64,000 nucleotides of DNA from Spirosoma profusum (lineage in GTDB: Bacteria > Bacteroidota > Bacteroidia > Cytophagales > Spirosomataceae): positions 310,001 to 374,000 of the forward strand of contig NZ_JACWZY010000001.1 of NCBI RefSeq assembly GCF_014699005.1, in the 5' to 3' direction. The position numbers and the translations under genes are program-made. Below the pieces are notes generated by a model. It was not told the DNA's origin, ran no database searches, and saw nothing but the letters and a program-made list of their open reading frames with translations. Positions 42,960 through 51,385 of the stretch are shown piece by piece (within the stretch, counting starts at the first letter, position 1; the number at the start of each line of letters is the position of its first letter).

Positions 42960-45365
42960 TTATTCGCTTCGTAAACTCTTAATTGGATTCGTAAGCGCGG
43001 CTTTCACGCTTTGGAAACTTACTGTTAACAGAGCAATCAGGACCGTCAGACCGCCCGCCAGCACGAATACCCACCAATGAATGTCGGTGCGGTAGGCGAA
43101 ATCGTTCAGCCAGTTGTGCATGGCGTACCAGGCAACGGGCGAGGCAATAACCAGCGCGACCAGCACAAGTTTCATGAAATCTTTAGAGAAAAGCGCCACC
43201 AGACTGATTTCCGATGCACCAAGGACTTTCCGAATGCCAATCTCTTTGGTACGTTGCTCGGCCATGAACATCGACAAACCGAACAGCCCCAGACACGAAA
43301 TCAGAATGGCAATACCGGCGAAAACACTGAATAGCGTTTGCTGCGTCTGCTCGCGGGCGTAGAGCCGACCAAAACGTTCATCCAGAAACTGGTAGTCGAA
43401 AGGACGACCTGGGAAAAAGCGTTTCCAAACCGATTCTACGTTTTTCACCGCCGTCGGTACGTCGCCTTTTAGCGGAATCGACAGCCAGTTGAAATCTTCC
43501 GTCGACATGACCATGGCCAGAGCCGCCATTTGCTGGTGCAGCGATTCGAAGTGAAAGTCTTTCGTTACGCCAATAATCTGCCCTTTGGCCCGGCCATACT
43601 GGAAGGGTTTGCCAATGGCCTGCTCGGGTGTCCAGCCCAACTGACGTACCGCCGTTTCGTTCAGCACAACCATCGATGTATCAGTCGAATAATTGCGGGA
43701 AAAGTTACGACCAGCGGCCATTTGGATTTGATACGCCGGAATGAAATCGTAATCGACACGTAGCCCGCGCAGGTTGATTTTTACGGGAGCCATCGTATCG
43801 CCTTTCATCGCCATCGCCCCCTGCGAATCGAGTAGCCGACCAGATGGTATCCGCGACGAGCGACCTACGTCACGTACTGAACCGGTTTGTATCAATTGCT
43901 CTTTCAGCGTCTCATGATTCGTTGTCGAATCGCTCACATCGTAGATAATCAGCACCTGATCTTTAGCGTAGCCCAGTCGATAATCCTGAATGTATTTCAT
44001 CTGATTATATACAATGGCGGTGCTGATAATGAGTGCAATAGCAATAGCAAATTGCGTCACCACCAATACCTGCCGCAGTTTACCGCTACGTAGGTTCGAT
44101 GCGATCTGCCCTTTTAATACGCCCAATGGCCGGAACGATGTCAGGAAGAAAGCCGGATAACTACCTGCTACTAACCCCGTTAGCAACGTAATACTGAGCA
44201 GGATGGTAAGAAAAACCGGATCGAGTAATTGATGAAGCGCCAGCTTCTTATTCGTGAAATCGTTAAGCGCTGGCAGTCCGAGTACCACCAGCAGTATGGC
44301 TATTACCAGTGCGAAAACGACTAGTACAAACGACTCACTCAAAAACTGACTAATGAGCTGGGTGCGCAAAGCCCCTACAACTTTGCGCATTCCCACCTCT
44401 TTGGCTCGCCCCGCTGACCGGGCCGTTGCCAGATTCATGTAATTGATGCAGGCAATCAGCAAAATGAACAAGCCGATGGCCGAAAAGAGATAAATATAAC
44501 TGATGTCGCCAGTAGGTTCTACCTCCGAATCCGTGTGGGAGTAAAGGTGAATATCTGCTACGTTTTGCAAGTTCAGCACCGACCAGGTCGACGGCTTTGA
44601 GCCGTCTCCGGCGGGTATATGTTTGTTCTGAAAGGCTGGGAAAGCCGCTTCGATACGTTTCGGGTCGATGCCGGGCTTCAGCAGCATATACGTATTGAAT
44701 GAGTTATTACCCCAGTTGGTACGTAGCTGTTCGGCTCCGTAAATGCGGTTGTCGTTGAACGTACTGAACGAAACCAGAAAGTTGGGGTGAAAGTGTGCCT
44801 GGTTCGGCAAGGGTTCAAAAACGCCCGTTACGGTCAGGTCGAACTGGTCGTTAATCCGAACTATTTTCCCCATCGGATTTTCCTTACCGAAATATTTCTC
44901 AGCCATAGGCCGGGAAAACATAATCGAAAATGGATTGACCAGCGCATAATTCGGATTACCGCTAGTAAGCTTAAAATCAAAGACTTTGAATAGATTAGCT
45001 TCCGCAAAAAAAACTTCGTCTTCATTGAAGGAATGCTCTCCATACCGAATCAGCCCACCGTTGTCGATAGTTCGCACCACTTCTTCTGCTTCCGGAAAAT
45101 CCTGCTTGATCAACGGCCCAAACGGCGGTGCGGCTTGCGCTAACTTCAGCGAGGCTGTTCCTTCCGATGAGAGAAAAGTTCGGGTAACCCGATAAATACG
45201 GTCGGCTTTGGTGTTATAGCGGTCGTAGCTGAGTTCGTCTTTAACGTAGAGCGCAATGAGCAGGAAACACGCCAGCCCAACGGCAACGCCTACAATGTTA
45301 ATGAAGCTGAACGCTTTGTGTTTCCGCAGATTGCGAAAGGCGATGAGCAGATAATTTCGTAGCAT
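42960..45365 (-). CDS. ABC transporter permease 13, MacB/FtsX type (801 aa)
   Basis: Starts MLRNYLLIAFRNLRKHKAFS. First FtsX core: ACINYMNLATARSAGRAKEV with GMRKVVGALRTQLISQ. Second periplasmic motif MAAGRNF, then QLGW and IGVTKDFHFESLHQQMAAL. Second FtsX core KEIGIRKVLGASEISLVALF, tail NPIKSLRSE. It has a sigma-54-like promoter (45397-45412) with a predicted leader of only about 20 nt and a dyad operator at 45466-45502. As the rightmost gene of the 29699-45365 run it could be the first gene of a long unit, although composite repeats lie between the genes. Confidence 0.95.
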   Translation of the reverse strand: MLRNYLLIAFRNLRKHKAFSFINIVGVAVGLACFLLIALYVKDELSYDRYNTKADRIYRVTRTFLSSEGTASLKLAQAAPPFGPLIKQDFPEAEEVVRTIDNGGLIRYGEHSFNEDEVFFAEANLFKVFDFKLTSGNPNYALVNPFSIMFSRPMAEKYFGKENPMGKIVRINDQFDLTVTGVFEPLPNQAHFHPNFLVSFSTFNDNRIYGAEQLRTNWGNNSFNTYMLLKPGIDPKRIEAAFPAFQNKHIPAGDGSKPSTWSVLNLQNVADIHLYSHTDSEVEPTGDISYIYLFSAIGLFILLIACINYMNLATARSAGRAKEVGMRKVVGALRTQLISQFLSESFVLVVFALVIAILLVVLGLPALNDFTNKKLALHQLLDPVFLTILLSITLLTGLVAGSYPAFFLTSFRPLGVLKGQIASNLRSGKLRQVLVVTQFAIAIALIISTAIVYNQMKYIQDYRLGYAKDQVLIIYDVSDSTTNHETLKEQLIQTGSVRDVGRSSRIPSGRLLDSQGAMAMKGDTMAPVKINLRGLRVDYDFIPAYQIQMAAGRNFSRNYSTDTSMVVLNETAVRQLGWTPEQAIGKPFQYGRAKGQIIGVTKDFHFESLHQQMAALAMVMSTEDFNWLSIPLKGDVPTAVKNVESVWKRFFPGRPFDYQFLDERFGRLYAREQTQQTLFSVFAGIAILISCLGLFGLSMFMAEQRTKEIGIRKVLGASEISLVALFSKDFMKLVLVALVIASPVAWYAMHNWLNDFAYRTDIHWWVFVLAGGLTVLIALLTVSFQSVKAALTNPIKSLRSE

Positions 45366-45396
45366 AACAACTTGAAGCAGGGTTCCCTGCTAACTG

Positions 45397-45412
45397 CCCA
45401 AATGCCGTACCA
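45397..45412 (-). promoter_or_regulatory. Sigma-54-like promoter of permease 13
   Basis: The minus strand reads TGGTACGGCATTTGGG, differing from the permease 5 box at one base. The dyad is centred 63 bp upstream of the -24 GG. Confidence 0.7.
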
Positions 45413-45465
45413 GAAAATTAACTAACTGATTATCAGTAACTATTTTGATGTTTATTAACCCCTGT

Positions 45466-45502
45466 TGTCCGCAAACGGACGTAAATCGGACGGTTACGGA
45501 CA
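45466..45502. promoter_or_regulatory. TGTCCG dyad plus half-sites, operator of permease 13
   Basis: tgtccgcaaacggac (45466-45480) is followed by tcggacgg and the half-site tacggaca (45495-45502), the latter centred 25 bp from the dyad as at 6664-6712. Confidence 0.7.
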
Positions 45503-45506
45503 TGAG

Positions 45507-45608
45507 TTTTTATGCAGAGATGCCCAGAGGAACACAGAGATACGCGGAGGATATATAGAAATTTTCTCTTCGTATCTCTGTGTTCCTCTGGGCATCTCTG
45601 CGTAAAAA
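45507..45608. repeat. Long inverted repeat B1 (GCAGAGATGC type, 38-bp arms)
   Basis: Arms 45507-45544 and 45571-45608 differ at one position; the loop is 26 nt. It lies between the permease 13 operator and the end of the DUF5020 gene. The same family recurs at 53890-53994. Confidence 0.85.
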
Positions 45609-45622
45609 CCTCCTTTACCCTT

Positions 45623-46339
45623 TTAAAACTGATTCTTCAGTGCCAACGTAGGATAAACCTGCACCTGATTGGCGTTGGTCAGGACGTGGTAGAATAGATT
45701 TATTCGGGTGCCAACCGAAACTGTTTTCCCCACTTTGACCCAGCACTGCGGATCACCGAAAAAGGCTATTTTCTTGCCGTTCAGGTCTTTCGTGAATTCA
45801 TTACCCTGATTGCGGTTTTCACTCCAAGCCACCAGACTTCCCGCGATCATAATCCGGTAATTGAAAAATCCCCGCCCGAAGTAAAATGTAAGCTGTGGAT
45901 CGTAACTGGGTTTCGGAAAGGCATTATAGCGATAAACCAGACTTGTGCTGAACCAGGCACCCCGCCATTGCCACGGATACGCTATGCCAGCACCAAACGT
46001 ATTGGTCAGGTAATAGCCATAGAAAGGGGGTGCAACACCCAGCCCACCACTATAGGTTAAAGCCAGATATACTTTTGGTTTCCAGAAGCGTATGTTTTTT
46101 GACAGCTGCAAAAAAAGCTGCCCAACATTATTATTTTCGCCCGAGAAGTCGGTTTGCATTTTCAGCAGAAATGATCCCGTTGAATCGTTGCTTTTGAAAT
46201 ATTCGTACGACAGCGACGCGAAATTTCTTCGATTCAGACTGGGATCGATGGAATGCCTGAAATCGTAATGAAACTGGAGTTGTTGGGCCTGAACGGGCCA
46301 GTAAATAAGGCAAATTATTGCCGGCAGTAGGATTTTCAT
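45623..46339 (-). CDS. DUF5020-family outer-membrane beta-barrel-like protein (238 aa)
   Basis: Signal peptide MKILLPAIICLIYWPVQAQ. The rest alternates beta strands with aromatic girdles (LQFHYDFRHSIDP, FASLSYEYFKS, VYLALTYSGGLGV, WFSTSLVYRYNAF, PQLTFYFGRGFFNYRIMIAGS) and ends in phenylalanine (ALKNQF), as outer-membrane barrels do. This resembles DUF5020, which is related to Tsx-like nucleoside channels. A role as a small outer-membrane channel is an inference. It precedes the B1 inverted repeat on the minus strand and is divergent from the plus-strand gene at 46465. No promoter could be assigned in the 125-nt gap. Confidence 0.75.
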   Translation of the reverse strand: MKILLPAIICLIYWPVQAQQLQFHYDFRHSIDPSLNRRNFASLSYEYFKSNDSTGSFLLKMQTDFSGENNNVGQLFLQLSKNIRFWKPKVYLALTYSGGLGVAPPFYGYYLTNTFGAGIAYPWQWRGAWFSTSLVYRYNAFPKPSYDPQLTFYFGRGFFNYRIMIAGSLVAWSENRNQGNEFTKDLNGKKIAFFGDPQCWVKVGKTVSVGTRINLFYHVLTNANQVQVYPTLALKNQF

Positions 46340-46464
46340 GGACGGCGTTTTTTTAGCAAAACTTCGTCGTAGAGCGTAAAACAGGCGGAATTCGGGCGGA
46401 AACGTAACGGAATTATAAATACCGGCCAGCGATTGGCGTTAAGGCTAGACAGAACCCTCAGTCT

Positions 46465-47637
46465 ATGGATGATTTTGACCGGCGAACCTTTACCAGTCTG
46501 ATGAATGCGGTGGTGATGAAATGTTTCGGCCACCCGCTAGAGAGTCCATTGTCGGAGCCGGAAAGCAAACACCTGAGCAACATAATTGAAGAACGAACTG
46601 GCCTGGTTATCGGCTGGCGTAGCTTAAAAAACTATGCTACGTTCGTACTTAATCCAATAGCAGAAAAGCAGGAAAATCCGTCAACTGCTACGTTCGATAC
46701 GTTGTCCCGCTACGTATTCGACGCTCCTGCTACGTCGGAAGCCGATCGAAAAAAGACGGGCGAACATTTTCCGTATTGGTTTCGCTACCGCGACCAAAAT
46801 CTTGTTTCGCCTAAGCACGAGCGTGCTACGTCTCAGTCGGCAAAGAATGACACAGTTTGGTACGTAGTGGCTTTGGTCGTAATCGGAATGGTTCTCGGTT
46901 TTTTGTTTCTACAACAGACCAATCTGGAACAAATTCAGGACGATTTTCGAGCTGTAGATGAGGCTTCTTTGACACGTAACGGCTGGTTTCTGAAAGATAA
47001 AAATGCTACGTATTGGGATAAGCGGGGACAAAATGCTGGTTTTCTGACCTTATTTACCCTTCAAGGCGACAACTGGCCAAAAGCTGGCGAAACGCCCCGT
47101 GTCCAGAATTTACTGCTACGTCCTATTCAATCGGAATGCTTCCGTACGGAGGTGCATTTCAATAATTTTGTTCCGGGCGGTAATTGGCAGCAGGCGGGCA
47201 TTCTATTGCTGGAAGATACCCTGTTTACCCGGAAAAGTATTCGGCTGTCGCTCGCCTACAACAACTTTTTCGGTGGTCTGAAGCAGCCGGCCGAAATTCT
47301 GATTCAGGCAACGGCATCTTACGGAAAAGGCGACCGAAATCTGGAAGAATTCATTCATCAACATTTGTTTCGAATTGGCAACGTCAACGACCAACGTATC
47401 GCCGTGACTAATCTGTAGAACGTAGCGTTCAGAATCGAAAAGCAAGGACAGAAATTTCGCGTTTTATACTCCGCCAGCCCTGTCGATAATTTCTCGTTTA
47501 AGGAAGTTACTACGTATACATTTGGCATGACTCCCAACTATATTGGCCTGTTTGCGCTGAAGGGCTACGTCGATTCAACGGCGATAATGCCGGTTACGGT
47601 TAAGTACTTTCGTCTGGATGGGCAACGCTGTGAATGA
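46465..47637 (+). pseudogene. Membrane-anchored beta-sandwich protein gene interrupted by an in-frame TAG
   Basis: The frame opens with ATG at 46465 and reads 317 codons to TAG at 47416-47418. The same frame then continues for 72 codons without a stop (NVAFRIEKQGQKFRVLYSAS, then SFKEVTTYTFG) to TGA at 47635-47637. Residues 1-88 form a cytoplasmic, possibly DNA-binding-like domain (LSNIIEERTGLVIGWRSLKNY), residues 131-149 a TM helix, and residues about 165 onward a beta-sandwich domain resembling concanavalin-like folds, which the TAG would truncate by several strands. The continuation looks like the expected end of the domain, so a nonsense mutation is the simplest reading; stop readthrough or a sequencing error remain possible. 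Confidence 0.75.
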
Positions 47638-47638
47638 G

Positions 47639-48178
47639 CTATTTATCCGGCAATAAAGCAATGTCCATAACCTTTCGATAAAAATCAGCGAACTGTTCGG
47701 CGCTGTACGTTGACCGCATCGCGCACAATACGTCGAACGCGCCCAGATGCACCCATTCCCACAGCATCGTACCAAAATTATAGGCATACAGTTGCTTTCC
47801 CACTTCATCCCGAATCGACGTAATGATTTCTTCCGTCAGGCCGTACGTAGCGAGCCAGGAAACAATGCGCTGATGCGTTACGTCGGTGTATTCGGTATCC
47901 AGAAAAGGCTCCAGCAGCCCATCCCAAACATCATCCCGCCTGACGATGGGAATCTGGTTGGCCTCTGCAAACAGAACTAAATCATCTTTGTGTTTGGCTG
48001 AAATAAAAATCAGTTCATTGTTTACACGTATTGCTGGAGGGGCGGCCGATACGTCGATATTCATTACGTCCGTAGCAATAAATCGATCCTGCCGACAGGC
48101 GATGGACGGCTTGAAGGGGTAAGAGGGAATGATAAGGCTAGTCCCTTCGATTAGAATATCAGGTATGGAAATGAGCAT
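47639..48178 (-). CDS. Hypothetical protein (179 aa)
   Basis: I do not recognise the family. The frame is open from 48316, but the first 46 residues there are translated inverted repeat, so I start at 48178 (MLISIPDILIEG). The protein is soluble: a beta-rich N-terminal half (AIRVNNELIFISAKHKDDLVLFAEANQIPIVRRDDVWDGLLEPFLD) and a helical C-terminal half (TEEIITSIRDEVGKQLYAYNF, YSAEQFADFYRKVMDIALL). It has no signal peptide or TM helix. Its stop is one base from the end of the reading frame of the broken plus-strand gene (47637), so the two converge tightly. The ATG lies at the very edge of repeat C1. Confidence 0.75.
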   Translation of the reverse strand: MLISIPDILIEGTSLIIPSYPFKPSIACRQDRFIATDVMNIDVSAAPPAIRVNNELIFISAKHKDDLVLFAEANQIPIVRRDDVWDGLLEPFLDTEYTDVTHQRIVSWLATYGLTEEIITSIRDEVGKQLYAYNFGTMLWEWVHLGAFDVLCAMRSTYSAEQFADFYRKVMDIALLPDK

Positions 48179-48360
48179 CTGAATTGCACCGGCAACCCGG
48201 CGGGATTTAACAGAGTTAAAGATTGGCAGGATTTTGTTTTCTGAACCGGGGTTATAAGATCGAAAGAATTCACAAGACGAAGCGCTTCGAAGAAGCGAAA
48301 AACAAAATCCTGCCAATCCTTAACTCTGTTAAATCCCGCCGGTTGCCGGTGCAATTCAGA
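48178..48360. repeat. Long inverted repeat C1 (AAACAAAATCCTG type, about 62-bp arms)
   Basis: Arms 48178-48240 and 48299-48360 match except for one extra base and one mismatch; the loop is 58 nt and holds gaagcgcttcgaagaagcg. It fills the gap between permease 14 and the 179-aa gene, overlapping the start codon of the latter. Confidence 0.85.
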
Positions 48361-48367
48361 CGGCAGC

Positions 48368-50791
48368 TCAATCCTGGTTCAGACTTTTCACCGGATTCAC
48401 CAGCGCGGCCTTAACACTCTGATAGCTAACAGTTAGTAAAGCGATTCCAATAGCCAGCAGACTCGCCAGCACAAACACCCACCAGGGAATGCTGATGCGA
48501 TACGCGAAGTCCTGAAGCCACTGATTCATAAAATACCAGGCAAGTGGACTGGCTAGAATGATAGCGATCAGTACTAGCTTCAAAAAATCTTTCGAAAGTA
48601 ACGTAACGATGCTGGAGACTGATGCTCCCAATACTTTACGTATGCCAATTTCTTTGGTGCGCTGAGTAACAATAAATGATACGAGTCCATATAAGCCAAG
48701 GCAGCAAATCAGAATAGCGATGCCCGTAAATGTATTGACCAGCCGGAACAGCAGATTTTCATTTTCGTAGAATTGCGCCAGTTGATCGTCCAGATACGTG
48801 TATTCGAACACGTCGTTTGGGTATAATTTCTGCCAGACTTGCCGGATATATTGAAGCGTTTTGGCAGGATTCTTTCCAGATACCCGAATGCCCGCCTGCT
48901 TAAACGATGGCGAATGGCTCGCGATGAAACAGGGGCCAATTTCTTCGTGTAACGAACGTTGGTGAAAATCTTTCACTACGCCAACAATCGGTAACAGAAC
49001 CGGCGATAAATAGTACTGAATCTTTAGCCCGATTGCCTGCTTTGGGGCGCGAATGTTCAGTTTCTTCAGAAAAGTTTCGTTGATCAGGTATTCCCGGATC
49101 GTATCGCTGGCAATGATGTTACGTCCGGCAATAAGTTGTAAACCATAGGTTTGCAGGTAATCTTCATCGCCGATACGTTCCCGGAGCGAGTATTTTTCCC
49201 AGTCACCACGTCCTTCTACTTTTACCGAACCGCCGTACAGAGACTGATTCGAGGGAGGTCGTTGACTCGCACTCACCGATTTAATGTCAGGATACTGCAT
49301 TAACTCGTTTTTGAGCGCTTCGCGTTGGCTCTTCTGCGATGTCGGCAGATTCACCATAATGACATTGTCTTTGTTAAAGCCCAATTCGGCTTCGCGCAGA
49401 TAGCGAACCTGCGAGGCTACGACCAATGCACCGACAATCAATGTCTGACAAACTACAAACTGCACCACAATCAGCGAATGACGTAGCGAAAAACTCCCCC
49501 GACGACTCACCGAAAGTTTACCAGTCAAAGCCGCCCACGGACTAAAACCCGATAACACAACCGCTGGATAAACACCTGCCAGCACAATTCCCACGCCGTT
49601 GAGCAAGGCAATAAAACCAATCGTCACTACGTCCAGACATAGCGATAGATAGGTAGATAACCACGTATTGAGCAGGGGTAACGTAACGATAGCCAGCAGA
49701 ATGGCAAGGCCAGATGCAGTGAGTACAATGAGGGACGTTTCGAGCAGAAACTGCCGAACCAATTGCCCACGGCTACTACCCAGCGTTTTACGGATGCCTA
49801 CTTCTTTACTTCGACGTATCGCCTGAGCAGTGGCCAGATTGACGAAATTGATGCAGGCCGTGAGCACCAGAAAGAGACCAATAAGCCCCAACGACCAGAG
49901 TAATGATGGTCGAATTGAGCCACCGACAACCCGTTTTACGTCGAAATGAACATCGGCTAACGGTTGAATATGAAACTTATAGTATTTGGCCAGCTCGCCA
50001 TAATGCTTCCTGGCGAGGGCAGGCAGGGCTGCATCCATACCAACGACTGATTGCGGATGTTTGAGTGTAATGAACAGGCGATCAGAACTGTTCAGGTTGC
50101 TCCACTCATTCAGGTCGTAGGTAGGGTCGAGTTGAGGCAGAGTAGCGATTGAAATGAATAAATTGATATCGGTATCGGTCGTTTTGGGCGGATCAGCTAG
50201 CAGACCCGTCACTTTTGCGCTGACCGTATGATTCAGTTGAAGCGTCCGACCAATGGGGTCGCTGTCACCGAAATACTTCTTTGCCCACGATTCGGTAAGC
50301 ACAACGCTGGCTGGTTCGCGAAGTGCCGTTTTCGGATTACCCCGTAGCCATTTGTAATCAAAAATGTCAAATAATTCAGGCTCTACCAGGGCTGTACTTC
50401 TGTGTTCCAGAAACCGCAGGAGCTGTTGTGAACCATTAGCCGTTACGTTCTGCGGCACCGGTGCACCGACTTCTACGGTTAACTCACGATTCATTTTCAG
50501 GTAGGCCGCCTGTTCCACTTGTGGGTAATCGGTACGTAATGCTTTCGCCATCGGGAGTGGCGCTTCAGGAAAGTATTGTACCGAACCATCGTCGAGGTGT
50601 AAATTAACCACGGCACGGAAAATTCGGTCGAATTTGGCGTGGTGTCGGTCGGTGCTGAGGTGGTAACGAATAAACAAAAAAATGAGCAGTCCGCCGGCCA
50701 TTCCGACGGTTAGTCCTGTTACGTTGAGAAGCGTATAAACTCGCTGTGAGCGAAGATTTCGGAAGGCCGTTTTGTAATACGAACGTAGCAT
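48368..50791 (-). CDS. ABC transporter permease 14, MacB/FtsX type, altered C-terminus (807 aa)
   Basis: The frame is open from 50812; I start at 50791 (MLRSYYKTAFRNLRSQRVYT). First FtsX core: ACINFVNLATAQAIRRSKEV with GIRKTLGSSRGQLVRQ. Second periplasmic motif LIAGRNI, then VGVVKDFHQRSLHEEIGPC. Second FtsX core KEIGIRKVLGASVSSIVTLL preceded by ICCLGLYGLVSFIV. The tail is NPVKSLNQD, not SLRSE. The last codons (TCTGAACCAGGATTGA) match the end sequence of the repeat C family, so repeat DNA seems to have replaced the original end. It is divergent from the Uma2-like gene at 50825 with 33 nt between the ATGs. Confidence 0.95.
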   Translation of the reverse strand: MLRSYYKTAFRNLRSQRVYTLLNVTGLTVGMAGGLLIFLFIRYHLSTDRHHAKFDRIFRAVVNLHLDDGSVQYFPEAPLPMAKALRTDYPQVEQAAYLKMNRELTVEVGAPVPQNVTANGSQQLLRFLEHRSTALVEPELFDIFDYKWLRGNPKTALREPASVVLTESWAKKYFGDSDPIGRTLQLNHTVSAKVTGLLADPPKTTDTDINLFISIATLPQLDPTYDLNEWSNLNSSDRLFITLKHPQSVVGMDAALPALARKHYGELAKYYKFHIQPLADVHFDVKRVVGGSIRPSLLWSLGLIGLFLVLTACINFVNLATAQAIRRSKEVGIRKTLGSSRGQLVRQFLLETSLIVLTASGLAILLAIVTLPLLNTWLSTYLSLCLDVVTIGFIALLNGVGIVLAGVYPAVVLSGFSPWAALTGKLSVSRRGSFSLRHSLIVVQFVVCQTLIVGALVVASQVRYLREAELGFNKDNVIMVNLPTSQKSQREALKNELMQYPDIKSVSASQRPPSNQSLYGGSVKVEGRGDWEKYSLRERIGDEDYLQTYGLQLIAGRNIIASDTIREYLINETFLKKLNIRAPKQAIGLKIQYYLSPVLLPIVGVVKDFHQRSLHEEIGPCFIASHSPSFKQAGIRVSGKNPAKTLQYIRQVWQKLYPNDVFEYTYLDDQLAQFYENENLLFRLVNTFTGIAILICCLGLYGLVSFIVTQRTKEIGIRKVLGASVSSIVTLLSKDFLKLVLIAIILASPLAWYFMNQWLQDFAYRISIPWWVFVLASLLAIGIALLTVSYQSVKAALVNPVKSLNQD

Positions 50792-50824
50792 GATTTCTAG
50801 TAAATTTGCCAAAATCGAAAAAGT

Positions 50825-51271
50825 ATGTACTTCCCTTCTACTGTAGAGCCATCATTGATTGCTGAAGATCTAGGCGTATGGGCTCCCATTGACCATCAAC
50901 GTGTTATCTCCTTGTTGACCATCGGTTTAGGGGTTTTATATCATCGCGAAAAGACGATTTCACTAGAGCCGCTACCTGAAACGATGCTCGATGAAGGTAA
51001 GGCAAGTCAGGTTCCCGATTTATCCCTGCGAGACAACCAAGCGTTTCAAACGCCCATCATTATTGAAGTCTGTCATACAAATGGCTTAAAGGGCGATCTG
51101 CATAAACTGATTCGGTTGATTGATGAAGATATATATGGCATTCGCGAAGGTTTTATCTACGACTACCGAACATTCCAATGGCTCCGGTACCGCTTCGGTG
51201 ACGGTGGATTAACGACCGAATCATCATTCTCCGAAATTCTGCAACTCGATCTTAATCAATTTCTCGTCTGA
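50825..51271 (+). CDS. Uma2-like PD-(D/E)XK protein (148 aa)
   Basis: Motifs: P64-D65 (SQVPDLSLRDN), E81 (PIIIEVCHTNG), K94 (GDLHKLIRLI) and a final strand (EGFIYDYRTFQW). This suits a Uma2-like restriction-endonuclease fold. The sequence is only distantly like the Uma2 gene at 37258, so they are probably not a recent duplicate pair. The protein is cytoplasmic and its function unknown. It is head-to-head with permease 14 (33 nt) and runs into the first arm of repeat C2, whose left arm covers the last codon and the stop. Confidence 0.75.
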   Translation: MYFPSTVEPSLIAEDLGVWAPIDHQRVISLLTIGLGVLYHREKTISLEPLPETMLDEGKASQVPDLSLRDNQAFQTPIIIEVCHTNGLKGDLHKLIRLIDEDIYGIREGFIYDYRTFQWLRYRFGDGGLTTESSFSEILQLDLNQFLV

Positions 51272-51385
51272 ATCGGGATTGAGCAGATTTAGGGATTTAC
51301 TGGATTTTGCTTTTAATTCAGCGCTTCGAAGAAGCGAAAAACAAAATCCAGTAAATCCCTAAATCTGCTCAATCCTGGTTCAGAC
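51266..51385. repeat. Long inverted repeat C2 (44-bp arms) overlapping two gene ends
   Basis: Arms 51266-51309 and 51342-51385 differ at two positions and flank gcgcttcgaagaagcg. The left arm starts in the last codons of the Uma2-like gene; the right arm contains the last five codons and stop of permease 15. Confidence 0.85.

Noticed and set aside
48179-48316. Upstream extension of the 179-aa gene
   Set aside because: These codons are the inverted repeat C1, not conserved protein.
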